A program made the translations under genes and the position numbers. Shown here in pieces: positions 10,397 through 19,169 of a stretch of DNA of 64,000 nucleotides. Below the pieces are notes generated by a model that worked only from the letters and a program-made list of their open reading frames with translations, was not told where the DNA came from and did not search any database. Within the stretch, counting starts at the first letter, position 1, and each line of letters starts with the position of its first letter. Source of the stretch: Nitrospirales bacterium (GTDB lineage Bacteria; Nitrospirota; Nitrospiria; Nitrospirales; UBA8639). The stretch spans positions 1 to 64,000 of the forward strand of contig JAJDVY010000050.1 in the NCBI GenBank assembly GCA_022825885.1, given 5' to 3'.

Positions 10397-11542
10397 ATGT
10401 CGTCTGTATTTGCAAAGAAAATAGGGGTTATCCTTGTGCCGTTACTGGGATGTGCCCTTTGTTCTGCCGCAGGAGCACAGGACGTGTCGGATCAATCAAT
10501 TGAATTTCTGGATGCCATCGAAATTGCCGACACACTGACCGCAGCGGAAGACCGGAAAATCAGGATGCCCATAGCCAAACCCGATACCACGACGTTGGTG
10601 CCGTTGAGCGATAAGCCGTTAAGCGGCCTCATGGACGCCACGATTGCCCGAACGTCCTTCGTCCCGCAAGGCAGACCGAAGCCTATCCTCTTCCGGGATG
10701 CCATTGCGGACCGCATGGGACTGTGGCAAACCGTTGCCCCGGTGCCCCGGACGGCAGAGCGCCGCATCAGTCTGGCCGCCCTTGACACCACTTCGGCGGT
10801 GCCGTTCAACGGCCTCCCGGCCGCCACGATTGCCAAGGCGTCCATTGCCCCGCAGGAAAGGCCTGAACCGGAGCCCCCCCGGGATGCCATTGCAGACCGT
10901 AAAGCACTTCGGAAAACCGTCAGGCTGATCAAGTCCGAACGGCCCCCGTATCCGCAAGCGGCTCGCAGGGCGGGCTGGGAAGGCACGGTCGTGTTACGCA
11001 TCACCGTCGGGACCGGCGGGGGCGTGGAACACGTCGTCACACAAAAGAGTACCGGCTTCGATGCCCTTGACGAGAGTGCCATGGAATCAGTCAAACGATG
11101 GCAATTCGATCCGGCAAAAGACGGAGAATTTCCCGTTTCCGCCGTGGTGGACCTGCCCATCAGATTCGACCTTGACGAGTATGGCATCCAATTCTCGAAA
11201 GAAGAGCCGGAACCTGAGCCGGAACCGGAACCCATAAAAGAGAAGAAACCCGCCAGGCTCGTCAAATCCGAACGTCCCCCATATCCGCAAGAAGCTCGCA
11301 AGCAAGGCTGGGAAGGGACTGTCCTCTTACGCATCACCGTCGGAACGGGCGGGGACGTGGAAAACGTGAAAATCCGGGAAAGCTCGGGATTTCCCGAGCT
11401 TGACGAGAGCGCCGCACAGTCCGTCAAAACATGGCGATTCGACCCGGCGAAAGAGGGAGACGATCCCATTTCCTCCGCGGTCGATCTGCCCGTCAGGTTC
11501 GACCTTGAAGAATATAAAGAAGAGACAAGCAACGAAGATTAA
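10397..11542 (+). CDS. Exported protein with two tandem TonB C-terminal domains
   Basis: From the ATG at 10397 the product is 381 residues. It starts with a signal-like segment (GVILVPLLGCALCSAAGAQ) that could be cut after AGA or at a weak lipobox LLGC. Two homologous TonB C-terminal domains follow, each with SERPPYPQ.AR..GWEGTV.LRITVGTGG and later FDPAK. They start near residues 175 and 290 and are separated by an EPEPEPEPEP linker. Before them lies a ~150-residue region with an internal duplication (ATIA..S..PQ.RP.P...RDAIADR). Classical TonB keeps an uncleaved membrane anchor; this one may be released or lipid-anchored. It lies 21 bp before the receptor gene, so the two are probably co-transcribed. 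The function of a double domain is unknown. Confidence 0.8.
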   Translation: MSSVFAKKIGVILVPLLGCALCSAAGAQDVSDQSIEFLDAIEIADTLTAAEDRKIRMPIAKPDTTTLVPLSDKPLSGLMDATIARTSFVPQGRPKPILFRDAIADRMGLWQTVAPVPRTAERRISLAALDTTSAVPFNGLPAATIAKASIAPQERPEPEPPRDAIADRKALRKTVRLIKSERPPYPQAARRAGWEGTVVLRITVGTGGGVEHVVTQKSTGFDALDESAMESVKRWQFDPAKDGEFPVSAVVDLPIRFDLDEYGIQFSKEEPEPEPEPEPIKEKKPARLVKSERPPYPQEARKQGWEGTVLLRITVGTGGDVENVKIRESSGFPELDESAAQSVKTWRFDPAKEGDDPISSAVDLPVRFDLEEYKEETSNED

Positions 11543-11563
11543 CCTACCAAAGGAGATTATTCG

Positions 11564-14260
11564 ATGACCGATTATCGAATTATTTCATCATTGATGATTC
11601 TGTTGTGCCTGTTGGTCATTCCGGTTTCGCAGTCATTTGCACAGGACGCCGCGGGTCAGGACACAGACGTGATCAAACTCGAAGAAGTGATCGTGGTGGG
11701 CTCCCGAGTTCCCACGAGATCGGCCCATGATTCTCCGGTGCCGGTGGACGTGATTGAAGGGAAAGACATGAGGAACTACGGGGTCAGGGACATGAACTCC
11801 CTCCTCAGGGCCACCGTGCCGTCCTACAACGTCAACCAGCAACCCATCGGGGACGCCGCCACGCTGGTACGCCCGGCGAACCTACGCGGTTTGCCCCCGG
11901 ACTCCACCCTGATCCTGCTCAACGGCAAACGGCGTCACCGGGGATCGGTTCTTACGTTCCTGGGCGGCGGCATTTCGGACGGGGCGCATGCGACTGACCT
12001 GGCCTCATTCCCGGCCATTGCCCTCAAGCGCGTGGAAGTCCTGCGCGACGGCGCGGCCGCGCAGTACGGGTCCGACGCCGTGGCCGGCGTGATGAATTTC
12101 GAGTTGAAAGACGCTCCGGACAGTGGCAGTGCGGAAGCCCGCTGGGGTCAGTATTATGCGGGAGACGGCGCCACCAACAGTATCGCAGCCAACCTGGGGG
12201 TTCCCCTGGATCTCCCGTTCATCCAATCCGGGTTTGCCAATTTCAGTTTCGAATATGGAACGTCAGACTGGACCGACCGCAGCATCCAACGCAACGATGC
12301 GCAGGGACTGATAGACGCGGGCAACAGGCACGTGGTGAGCAGCCAGTACACACGGGAACCCAATGCCATGGTCTGGGGTGCACCCGAGGTTCAGTATGAC
12401 TATAAACTCTTCGGCAACTTCGGGATGGACCTGAACAGCAAAACCGAACTCTACGGCTGGGCCAACTATGCCCAACGCAAAATAGAAGGCGGGTTCTACT
12501 ATCGCAATCCCAATACGCGAGGCGGGGTATTCGATGGGCCGGTGGTCGATAATGATGGTACATACAAAACAAACGCGGAACCGGATGTTGCTTTTGCCGA
12601 TCCGGATGACCCCACAGACGCTGAAAAAGAGCGATATGAAAAACAGATTAAAGACGGTCTAAAGAGCGGGAGATATGTTGACACAGTTAAGGTCGCGGAC
12701 CTGACCGGCGAAGGCTGCCCTGCCGTGCCGGCGAACGACGCGGCTGACTACAGCCAAACAATCGAAGACCTTCCCTCTAACTGCTTCATGTTTAACGAAA
12801 AATTTCCCGGTGGCTTCACCCCGTTCTTCGGAGGAACCGTGCGAGACTGGAGCGTTGCCGGGGGTATCCGCGGGGACATCTCTGACTGGCACTATGATTT
12901 CAGTGCTGTGCTCGGGCAACACAGCACGGACTTCTTCATGAGGAACACCATCAATCCGCAACTCGCCTCAATGCGGACCAATATTCCGACGACCTATAAC
13001 CCGGGCATGTACACGGAGACGGATCACGTGTTCAACCTGGATCTCTCCAGGTCGCTACAAACCGCGATGTTCCCCTCCCCCTTGAACGTCGGCATCGGAC
13101 TGGAGTACCGGGTGGAGCAATTCGAAGTTACGGCCGGCGGGGAGAATTCCTGGTATAGAGACGAAGATTCCAAAGGTCTTGCGGCACAGGGCTTCGGTAT
13201 CGGGTCCAACGGCTTTACCGGATTCCACCCCGATATCGCGGGGACAAACAACCGGGGCAGCTACGCCGGCTACGTGGATTTGGAAACCAACCTGTCCAAG
13301 GACCTGCTGGTCGGCGTGGCAGGGCGGTATGAGGACTTTGAAACCTTCGGAGACACCCTGAACGGCAAGTTCAACACCCGTTGGCAAGCCACGCCCATGA
13401 TGGCGCTTCGCGGTTCGGTCAGCACGGGATTCCGTGCCCCAACCGTGGGACAGGCGAACATTCAGAACGTGACCACGGCGTTCGTCGAGGGGAGACTCGC
13501 TAACGTAGGAACCTATCCGGTGAGCCATCCGGTTGCGACCCTGGTAGGGGCGGAGCCGCTGAAGCCGGAAAAATCCTTCAACCTGTCCGCCGGCACGGTA
13601 GTTGACGTCGGCAAGCTGTCCGTGACCATCGACTACTACCGGGTCGCGGTACGGGACCGTATCGCACGGAGCGCCCAAATTCCTTTGAGCCCGGCTCAGC
13701 TTGCTGAGGCTCGACGCTTAGACTTAGGAGATATCGAGAAGGTGGCCTTCTATGCCAACGCGTTCGATACCACCACAAACGGGTTGGACATCGTGGCAAC
13801 TTACCCGATGAAGATAGCCGGCGGGAACACCCTCTGGACGTTCGCGGGCAACTATAATCGAACCGAGGTCACCGATATCAACAATGAAAAGGCTATCGAT
13901 GCCAAGCGAGTAATCCAATTGGAAAAAACTCTGCCGTGGTTCCGGTTCACGTTGACGGGCGATCACAGACAGGGGCCCTGGCGGTTCCTGGGCCGGGTCT
14001 ACATGTACGACGGGTTTACGGAATTTACGACTGATGGTGGAGATAACACCAGAGTCAACGCTGGTCCGCAGTGGCTCGCGGACCTGGAAACCTCGTACAC
14101 CATGAAAACCGGGCTGACGATCTCAGTAGGGGCGCAAAACCTGTTTGATTCGTATCCTGACCGATCAAGGCCTGGGGTTTCGGGCACCAAGTATCCGGAG
14201 TATGCGCCCTTTGGATTCAACGGCGGATTCTATTACCTGAGGGCGTTGTATGCGTTCTAA
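11564..14260 (+). CDS. TonB-dependent outer-membrane receptor
   Basis: The 898-residue product begins with a signal peptide (LMILLCLLVIPVSQSFAQD). A possible TonB box lies around DVIKLEEVIVVGSR. The plug domain follows (SPVPVDVIEGKDMRNYGVRDMNSLL; later LRGLPPDSTLILLNGKRRHRG and VEVLRDGAAAQYGSDAVAGVMNF). A long beta-barrel ends in an aromatic residue (GGFYYLRALYAF), as expected for barrel insertion. AAAGGAG precedes the ATG. The substrate cannot be read from sequence: no haem, cobalamin or siderophore gene is nearby, and I see no riboswitch. It follows the tandem TonB-like gene and precedes a TPR-TonB-ExbBD set, which likely forms one energised uptake system. Confidence 0.93.
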   Translation: MTDYRIISSLMILLCLLVIPVSQSFAQDAAGQDTDVIKLEEVIVVGSRVPTRSAHDSPVPVDVIEGKDMRNYGVRDMNSLLRATVPSYNVNQQPIGDAATLVRPANLRGLPPDSTLILLNGKRRHRGSVLTFLGGGISDGAHATDLASFPAIALKRVEVLRDGAAAQYGSDAVAGVMNFELKDAPDSGSAEARWGQYYAGDGATNSIAANLGVPLDLPFIQSGFANFSFEYGTSDWTDRSIQRNDAQGLIDAGNRHVVSSQYTREPNAMVWGAPEVQYDYKLFGNFGMDLNSKTELYGWANYAQRKIEGGFYYRNPNTRGGVFDGPVVDNDGTYKTNAEPDVAFADPDDPTDAEKERYEKQIKDGLKSGRYVDTVKVADLTGEGCPAVPANDAADYSQTIEDLPSNCFMFNEKFPGGFTPFFGGTVRDWSVAGGIRGDISDWHYDFSAVLGQHSTDFFMRNTINPQLASMRTNIPTTYNPGMYTETDHVFNLDLSRSLQTAMFPSPLNVGIGLEYRVEQFEVTAGGENSWYRDEDSKGLAAQGFGIGSNGFTGFHPDIAGTNNRGSYAGYVDLETNLSKDLLVGVAGRYEDFETFGDTLNGKFNTRWQATPMMALRGSVSTGFRAPTVGQANIQNVTTAFVEGRLANVGTYPVSHPVATLVGAEPLKPEKSFNLSAGTVVDVGKLSVTIDYYRVAVRDRIARSAQIPLSPAQLAEARRLDLGDIEKVAFYANAFDTTTNGLDIVATYPMKIAGGNTLWTFAGNYNRTEVTDINNEKAIDAKRVIQLEKTLPWFRFTLTGDHRQGPWRFLGRVYMYDGFTEFTTDGGDNTRVNAGPQWLADLETSYTMKTGLTISVGAQNLFDSYPDRSRPGVSGTKYPEYAPFGFNGGFYYLRALYAF

Positions 14261-14274
14261 GGATCTTGGCAGTA

Positions 14275-14715
14275 CATTCACCCTGGCCTTCTCCCGTGTC
14301 GGATTACGCTTCGCCTGTCCTGAGCGTAGTCGAAGGGCTAATCCGACCTACTGTCATTCCCGACGCTTGTCCCCGACAGTCTTAATCGGTGATCCAGTGT
14401 ACTTATGGAATCCAGGGTCTTTGGCCTGCACGAACGAAACGCAGGGAAAGACAAAGCAAGGAACTGGATCCTCGATTACTAATAGCCTGTCCTTGACATT
14501 TTTAATCGAGGGTCGAGGATGACAGAAGGAGAACGAAGGAAAAGATCCTGGATTCCCGCTTTCGCAGGAATGACAGAAAGAGAAGGATGACAGAAGGAGA
14601 ACGGAGGAGAAAGATCCTGGATTCCCGCTTTCGCAGGAATGACAGAAAGAGAAGGATGGCAGAAAGAGAAGGATGACAGAAGGAAGAGTCAGGGATGACA
14701 TTACCAACTCCTTAC
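14275..14715. repeat. Intergenic repeat array
   Basis: The stretch includes a CGCTTCGCCTGTCCTGAGCGTAGTCGAAGG unit (about 14300-14338) and a TTCCCGACGCTTGTCCCCGACA unit. Two head-to-tail copies of GATCCTGGATTCCCGCTTTC followed by GCAGGAATGACAGAAAGAGAAGGATGACAG span about 14544-14700. No gene is supported; the long minus-strand frame across it is mostly antisense of the TPR gene. Confidence 0.8.
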
Positions 14716-14734
14716 AAACCATATTGAGGCAGTT

Positions 14735-15790
14735 ATGAACAGACAACTCTTGCGAATCATGTCTATCGGTGTTTTGGGCCTGACGCTGGGGCTGGCCCTT
14801 CCCCTGACGAGCCCGGCGGCGGATGAAGCCCAAGCCTTGTTTAACCAGGGCGCCACGCAATCCAATAATGGCGAGTTCCAGCAAGCCGCCGAATCGTTGA
14901 AACAGGCGCTGGAAATCTTTCCCCGTTTTGCCGCGGCACATCATCTCCTGGGTGTCGTCACGTTCACGGGCCTGCAACAACCCGACCAGGCCGTCACCCA
15001 TTTGAAGAAAGCCGTTGAACTGCACCCCAATTTCGCCAGGGCCTATTTTGACCTCGGGTTGGTCTATCAAACCCAGAAGAACATGGAGGCCGCCAAAACG
15101 GCTCTGCAAAAAGCCCTTGAGGTTTATCCGGGCTTTGCCGACGCGCAACTCAACCTGGCGTTTGCCTATGACCAACTGGGAGAACGGGAACAGGCCATCG
15201 GCGCCTACCAGGCCGTGCTGAACAATGATCCCAAACAACTCACCGCCCGGTTCAACCTGGCGACGCTCTATGATATGCAGGGCGATACGGACCAGGCCAC
15301 GAAGCAACTGCAAGAATTGACGAGCGTGGACCCTCAGGACGCCAATGCCTGGCTCCTGCTGGCCCAGTTGGCCGAAAAGTCCCAAAACGATTCGCAGGCG
15401 ATCGAAGCGTACCAAAAGGCCCTGGGAATCACGCCTGACTTGCTTGACGCCCATTATGCCCTGGGGTACCTCATGCAGGCGCAGGACCAACCGGAACAGG
15501 CCGTGAATCACTTCAAGGAGGTGGTCCGACTGAATCCGAAACACGCCGAAGCGCAACTCAACCTGGGCGTGCTCCTGGCGAACCTCGACAAGCTCGATGA
15601 AGCTGAACAAGCCTACCTGGCCGCGCTGAAGTTGAACCCGAACCTGGTCGAGGGCTATTACAACCTGGGAGTGTTCTACGAGTTTCACCGCAAGGATACG
15701 GATAGCGCCATCGCGCAATACCGGAAATACATCGAACTCGGCGGTCAGGATGACCGGGTTCGCAAGCTGCTGAAAAAAGTCGGGTCGTGA
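14735..15790 (+). CDS. Periplasmic TPR-repeat protein
   Basis: The 351-residue product has an N-terminal signal peptide (IMSIGVLGLTLGLALPLTSPAADE). About nine tetratricopeptide repeats of 34 residues cover residues ~30-340 (recurrent pattern: A...L..AL...P..A.A...LG). TPR arrays are protein-binding scaffolds. The stop codon overlaps the GTG start of the next gene (tonB-like) by four bases, which indicates translational coupling. A role in organising the TonB/ExbBD complex or its receptor on the periplasmic side is an inference from position. Confidence 0.85.
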   Translation: MNRQLLRIMSIGVLGLTLGLALPLTSPAADEAQALFNQGATQSNNGEFQQAAESLKQALEIFPRFAAAHHLLGVVTFTGLQQPDQAVTHLKKAVELHPNFARAYFDLGLVYQTQKNMEAAKTALQKALEVYPGFADAQLNLAFAYDQLGEREQAIGAYQAVLNNDPKQLTARFNLATLYDMQGDTDQATKQLQELTSVDPQDANAWLLLAQLAEKSQNDSQAIEAYQKALGITPDLLDAHYALGYLMQAQDQPEQAVNHFKEVVRLNPKHAEAQLNLGVLLANLDKLDEAEQAYLAALKLNPNLVEGYYNLGVFYEFHRKDTDSAIAQYRKYIELGGQDDRVRKLLKKVGS

Positions 15791-16695
15791 ACCACGCTGC
15801 CGCCATGAATCCTTTCGAGCAGGACTCGTTTTCCCTGCGATTCGGGACGTGGTCCGTGGTGCTGCACGGCGTCTTTTTCGTGCTCGTCAGTCTCGTGCAT
15901 TTTTCCCTTGACGTGGAAAAACCCCCGCCGACGGTCAAGGTTACCTTTGTTGAAATCCCGCCGCCCCCCGAACCCGAGCCGGTTGCCGAACCTGAGGCCC
16001 CGGCCCTGCTCCAGCCGCAACGGCAGATGCAACCGCAACCGGTCCAACGGAAACAAATTCAGCCTACGCCGACACCGCCGGACATTTCTCAACCGGTCGA
16101 GATGCCTGACGTCGTTCCGCCACCGCCCCAACAACAACCGCCGCCCCAGCCCGTGAAACGGCGACTCCTTCAGGATAGCCGTGCCACGGACACCCTACAG
16201 GCACGAAACCTGACCAAAACCACGAGACGGACGACCCGCACGACAACAACAACCAAGGTTGAGGAGCCCCCATCGCTGTTCGTCCCCGGATTTTCGACCG
16301 TCGCCGCCCTGGAAGGCGCCGCGAACCGGCACATCGTCCGCACGTCTCTCCCGTCAACGGCTCCCGTTCGTTCAAGAAAAACCTTGCAGACCGCGACCGG
16401 TGCTGAAGCTCACACGCAGACCAGCGTCGGCGTGTTGCGCAGAATTCATCCGTTGTATCCGTTGATCGCCAAAAAATCCGGGTGGGAAGGGACGGTCCTC
16501 GTTCGCGTGACGGTCGAGAAGAACGGCAGGGCCAGTCAAGTCGACGTGTCACGGAGCAGCGGACATAAAGTGTTGGATGACGCCGCGCTGAAAGCCATCA
16601 GACGATGGACGTTCCGCCCCGCACGGGACGGGAACATCCCCATCCGCAGCGTCGTGGTCATTCCCCTCAAGTTTTCCTTAAAAGAGCACGGCTAA
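15787..16695 (+). CDS. tonB: TonB family energy transducer
   Basis: The 302-residue protein has the classic layout. A short cytoplasmic start leads to one transmembrane helix (SVVLHGVFFVLVSLVHFSL). A long proline-rich periplasmic span follows (PPPPEPEPVAEPE and PPPPQQQPPPQP). The C-terminal TonB domain occupies residues ~210-300 (HPLYPLIAKKSGWEGTVLVRVTV and ALKAIRRWTFRPARDG). TonB carries energy from the ExbBD motor to outer-membrane receptors. GTG 15787 overlaps the previous stop; ATG at 15805 is the alternative start. ExbB and ExbD follow directly. Confidence 0.92.
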   Translation: MNHAAAMNPFEQDSFSLRFGTWSVVLHGVFFVLVSLVHFSLDVEKPPPTVKVTFVEIPPPPEPEPVAEPEAPALLQPQRQMQPQPVQRKQIQPTPTPPDISQPVEMPDVVPPPPQQQPPPQPVKRRLLQDSRATDTLQARNLTKTTRRTTRTTTTTKVEEPPSLFVPGFSTVAALEGAANRHIVRTSLPSTAPVRSRKTLQTATGAEAHTQTSVGVLRRIHPLYPLIAKKSGWEGTVLVRVTVEKNGRASQVDVSRSSGHKVLDDAALKAIRRWTFRPARDGNIPIRSVVVIPLKFSLKEHG

Positions 16696-16725
16696 CCTCA
16701 TTTTCAACCATAAGGATCTCACGCC

Positions 16726-17343
16726 ATGACTGAAATATTCGAATTTGGTTTCATTAAAGCCCTGATGGCCGGTGGGCTGCTCATGCTTCCCATCATCCTG
16801 TGTTCAGTGGTGGCCCTGGCCATTATTCTTGAACGCGCCTGGTTTTTTTACAAGTTACCGTCCACGGACAAGGCCGATGAGATGATTACGCTGGTCACCA
16901 AGGGCAAATATGACGATGCCCTTTCTCTCAGCGAGGAGACTGAACATCCCGTGTTTCGGGTGTTGGCCTCGGGGATTCGCTCGCGCTCCGACGCGCCGGA
17001 AAAGGCCATGGAAGCCACGGGCATGCTCGAGATCAGCCGCCTGAAAAAAGGACTGCCCTCGTTGGACACCATCATTACGCTCTCCCCGTTGTTGGGATTA
17101 TTGGGGACCATCATCGGGATGATTGATTCCTTCGGCATCATGGCCATTGAAGGGATGGGCAGCCCGCATGCCGTCACCGGCGGCGTCGCCGAGGCGTTAA
17201 TCTGTACGGCCGGCGGCATTACCGTGGCCGTGCTGGCCCTCATCCCCTACAACTACTTCCTGGTTCGCACGGAACGGATAACCGAACAGATCGAACATTA
17301 TGCCACGCGCAACGAATCAGCCCTGCAAACCACGGCTGTTTAG
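16726..17343 (+). CDS. exbB: MotA/TolQ/ExbB proton channel subunit
   Basis: A 205-residue inner-membrane protein with three transmembrane helices (residues ~13-37, ~115-140, ~155-180). The MotA/TolQ/ExbB signature region is TIITLSPLLGLLGTIIGMIDSF, followed by AVTGGVAEALICTAGGITVAV. It forms the stator channel that turns proton flow into motion of TonB. It lies 30 bp after tonB and 8 bp before exbD, in the same operon. Confidence 0.94.
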   Translation: MTEIFEFGFIKALMAGGLLMLPIILCSVVALAIILERAWFFYKLPSTDKADEMITLVTKGKYDDALSLSEETEHPVFRVLASGIRSRSDAPEKAMEATGMLEISRLKKGLPSLDTIITLSPLLGLLGTIIGMIDSFGIMAIEGMGSPHAVTGGVAEALICTAGGITVAVLALIPYNYFLVRTERITEQIEHYATRNESALQTTAV

Positions 17344-17351
17344 GTGATAGC

Positions 17352-17765
17352 ATGAAACTGTCTAAAAGTGACCAGAAAAAAGCCCGGATCGAGATTATTC
17401 CCATGATCGACACCATGTTTTTCCTGTTGGTGTTTTTCATGATCTCGACCCTGTCCATGACCCTGCAGAAAGGCATGGAAGTGAACCTGCCGAAGGCCAG
17501 TTCCGCGGCGGATGATCTTCCCGAACAAGTCACCCTCACGATCTCCGATAAGGGCGACCTCTTCTTCAATAAAGACCGTTGTTCGATCTCGGACCTTGAG
17601 TTGCGGCTTCATGATCTCCTGTATTATGGAGAAAAACCCGCGGTCGTCATCAACGCCGATGAAGCGGTTTCCCATGGTCAAGTGATCGAGGTCATGGATG
17701 CCGTGCGGGAAGCCGGCATTTTCGACTTTGCCATTGCGACCAAGCCGGACAAGGCCACGTCGTAG
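17352..17765 (+). CDS. exbD: Biopolymer transport protein ExbD
   Basis: A 137-residue ExbD/TolR protein. A short cytoplasmic N-terminus leads to one transmembrane helix. The start contains IEIIPMIDTMFFLLVFFMISTLSM with the conserved membrane aspartate, which is essential for proton coupling in this family. A periplasmic domain follows. With ExbB and TonB it completes a motor separate from the TolQR pair at 39.9-41.1 kb. The gene converges with the DUF4143 ATPase gene, leaving 58 bp between the stops. Confidence 0.94.
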   Translation: MKLSKSDQKKARIEIIPMIDTMFFLLVFFMISTLSMTLQKGMEVNLPKASSAADDLPEQVTLTISDKGDLFFNKDRCSISDLELRLHDLLYYGEKPAVVINADEAVSHGQVIEVMDAVREAGIFDFAIATKPDKATS

Positions 17766-17823
17766 GCAAGCGAGCCCCGTCGCAACCCGCCTCCGTTGAG
17801 CTGCCGTCGTCACTCCGGCGGCC

Positions 17824-18972
17824 CTACAGCGTTCTGTTTCGGAGCACCTCGACGAAATCGGAAAAGGGAAGGACTTCGATGCCGTCTTGCATCATTCGAC
17901 GGCTGTGCCCGCAATACACCAGTATTTTCCTTCTGATTCCTTTCAGACCGGCAATCGCCCGGAGACCTTTGAGGTACTCGGGTCGAATCGTGTCCGTGGA
18001 CTTTGCTTCAATGGCAATTTTGTCTTTTCCTTGAATCAGGAGAAAATCAACCTCGACGTGTCTGGATTCTGCGGGAGACCAGTAGAACACTTCTTCGAAG
18101 TCGTCAAACGTGTCTTTTTGAAACATCAGCAAGGTAAACATCAATCCTTCAAACAGCGGGCCTCGCTCTTCTACCGTCACGGGTCCGTATTGGCGCTTGA
18201 TCCCCCGAACCAGACCGGGATCGATAAAATAACATTTTGGGCGTTTCCGCTCACGAACGCGCAGCTTGGCGTCATAAGCACTGAGAGTCTTGAGAAGAAG
18301 CGTATCCTGCAGGATCTGAAAAAATCCCGAAACCGTAGGGCGCCCGACTTCGCAGTCCCTGGCGATATTCGACAGGTTTATCGTCTGTCCGTGTAAGAGT
18401 GCCGCGACGGGAAGAAAGCGGGAAAAGCCCGCGAGGTTGCGAACAATGGCTTCGGCCTGAATTTCTTCTTTGAGATACGTTTGGACGTAACTTTTCAACG
18501 TTTCCCGCTTGTCTTCAGCATGAAGGACCAGTGGGATTGTCCCCATGTCCAATGCCGCATTCAGACAAAAATCTTCTCCCATTTCCATGGGGGTTAACGG
18601 ATACAGGTAGCGGGTGCTGGCCCTTCCTGCCAGTAAATTGACTCCTGCGCGTCGCAGCTTTCGCGCACTGGAGCCGGTGAGGACAAAGCGCAACTTTTTA
18701 TCCTCTATCAGACGATGAATCTCGTTTAAGAGATTGGGGAGGCGTTGGATTTCGTCAATGAAGACCCATTGTCCGGCTTTTAAGGAGGAGAGTTCTTCGT
18801 AAAACGTCCTGGGTCTGACGAGATACCGTTGGAACGTTTCTTCATCCAGGAGCGAAACCTCATGGTTGGCCAGACGAAGGCTGCGAACCAACGTGGTTTT
18901 TCCCGTGCCCCTCGGGCCTAACAGAAAGAAACTGGATTTGGGGCATTGAAAGAGGCGAGCATAGAATTGCAT
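17824..18972 (-). CDS. AAA ATPase with DUF4143 domain (copy 1)
   Basis: The 382-residue protein has an N-terminal AAA_14-type ATPase: Walker A GPRGTGKTTL at ~residues 19-28, Walker B WVFIDEIQRLPN, and sensor LTGSSARKL. A C-terminal DUF4143 nuclease-fold domain contains VDFLLIQGKDKIAIEAKSTD (a D..E.K-like pattern). Such proteins are widespread and often sit in accessory regions; their role is not settled. A second, clearly diverged member lies at 50.1-51.3 kb. The gene is flanked by ordinary genes on opposite strands. A palindrome lies immediately before its start. Confidence 0.88.
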   Translation of the reverse strand: MQFYARLFQCPKSSFFLLGPRGTGKTTLVRSLRLANHEVSLLDEETFQRYLVRPRTFYEELSSLKAGQWVFIDEIQRLPNLLNEIHRLIEDKKLRFVLTGSSARKLRRAGVNLLAGRASTRYLYPLTPMEMGEDFCLNAALDMGTIPLVLHAEDKRETLKSYVQTYLKEEIQAEAIVRNLAGFSRFLPVAALLHGQTINLSNIARDCEVGRPTVSGFFQILQDTLLLKTLSAYDAKLRVRERKRPKCYFIDPGLVRGIKRQYGPVTVEERGPLFEGLMFTLLMFQKDTFDDFEEVFYWSPAESRHVEVDFLLIQGKDKIAIEAKSTDTIRPEYLKGLRAIAGLKGIRRKILVYCGHSRRMMQDGIEVLPFSDFVEVLRNRTL

Positions 18973-18976
18973 ACCA

Positions 18977-19007
18977 TGACATTATAAAACTCCGTAATTT
19001 AATGTCA
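18977..19007 (-). promoter_or_regulatory. Palindrome upstream of DUF4143 ATPase
   Basis: TGACATTA (18977-18984) and TAATGTCA (19000-19007) form exact 8-bp inverted arms with a 15-bp spacer. The element starts only 5 bp from the ATPase start codon. An operator for autoregulation, or a leader hairpin, are both possible. The surrounding AT-rich DNA could also hold the promoter. Confidence 0.4.
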
Positions 19008-19169
19008 AGATATACAAAAACACCTGTCGTTCAACAACCGGACGCCTGACAAGGAAGGCGGCGTTCTTCGTCCTTGCAGAACTTGAGAAAACCCAAGGGT
19101 GGGAGTAGGCTGAAGGGTGTGGGGAAAGGACTCTGTTTAGAACGGATTTTCATGCAGAGGACGTCATCC

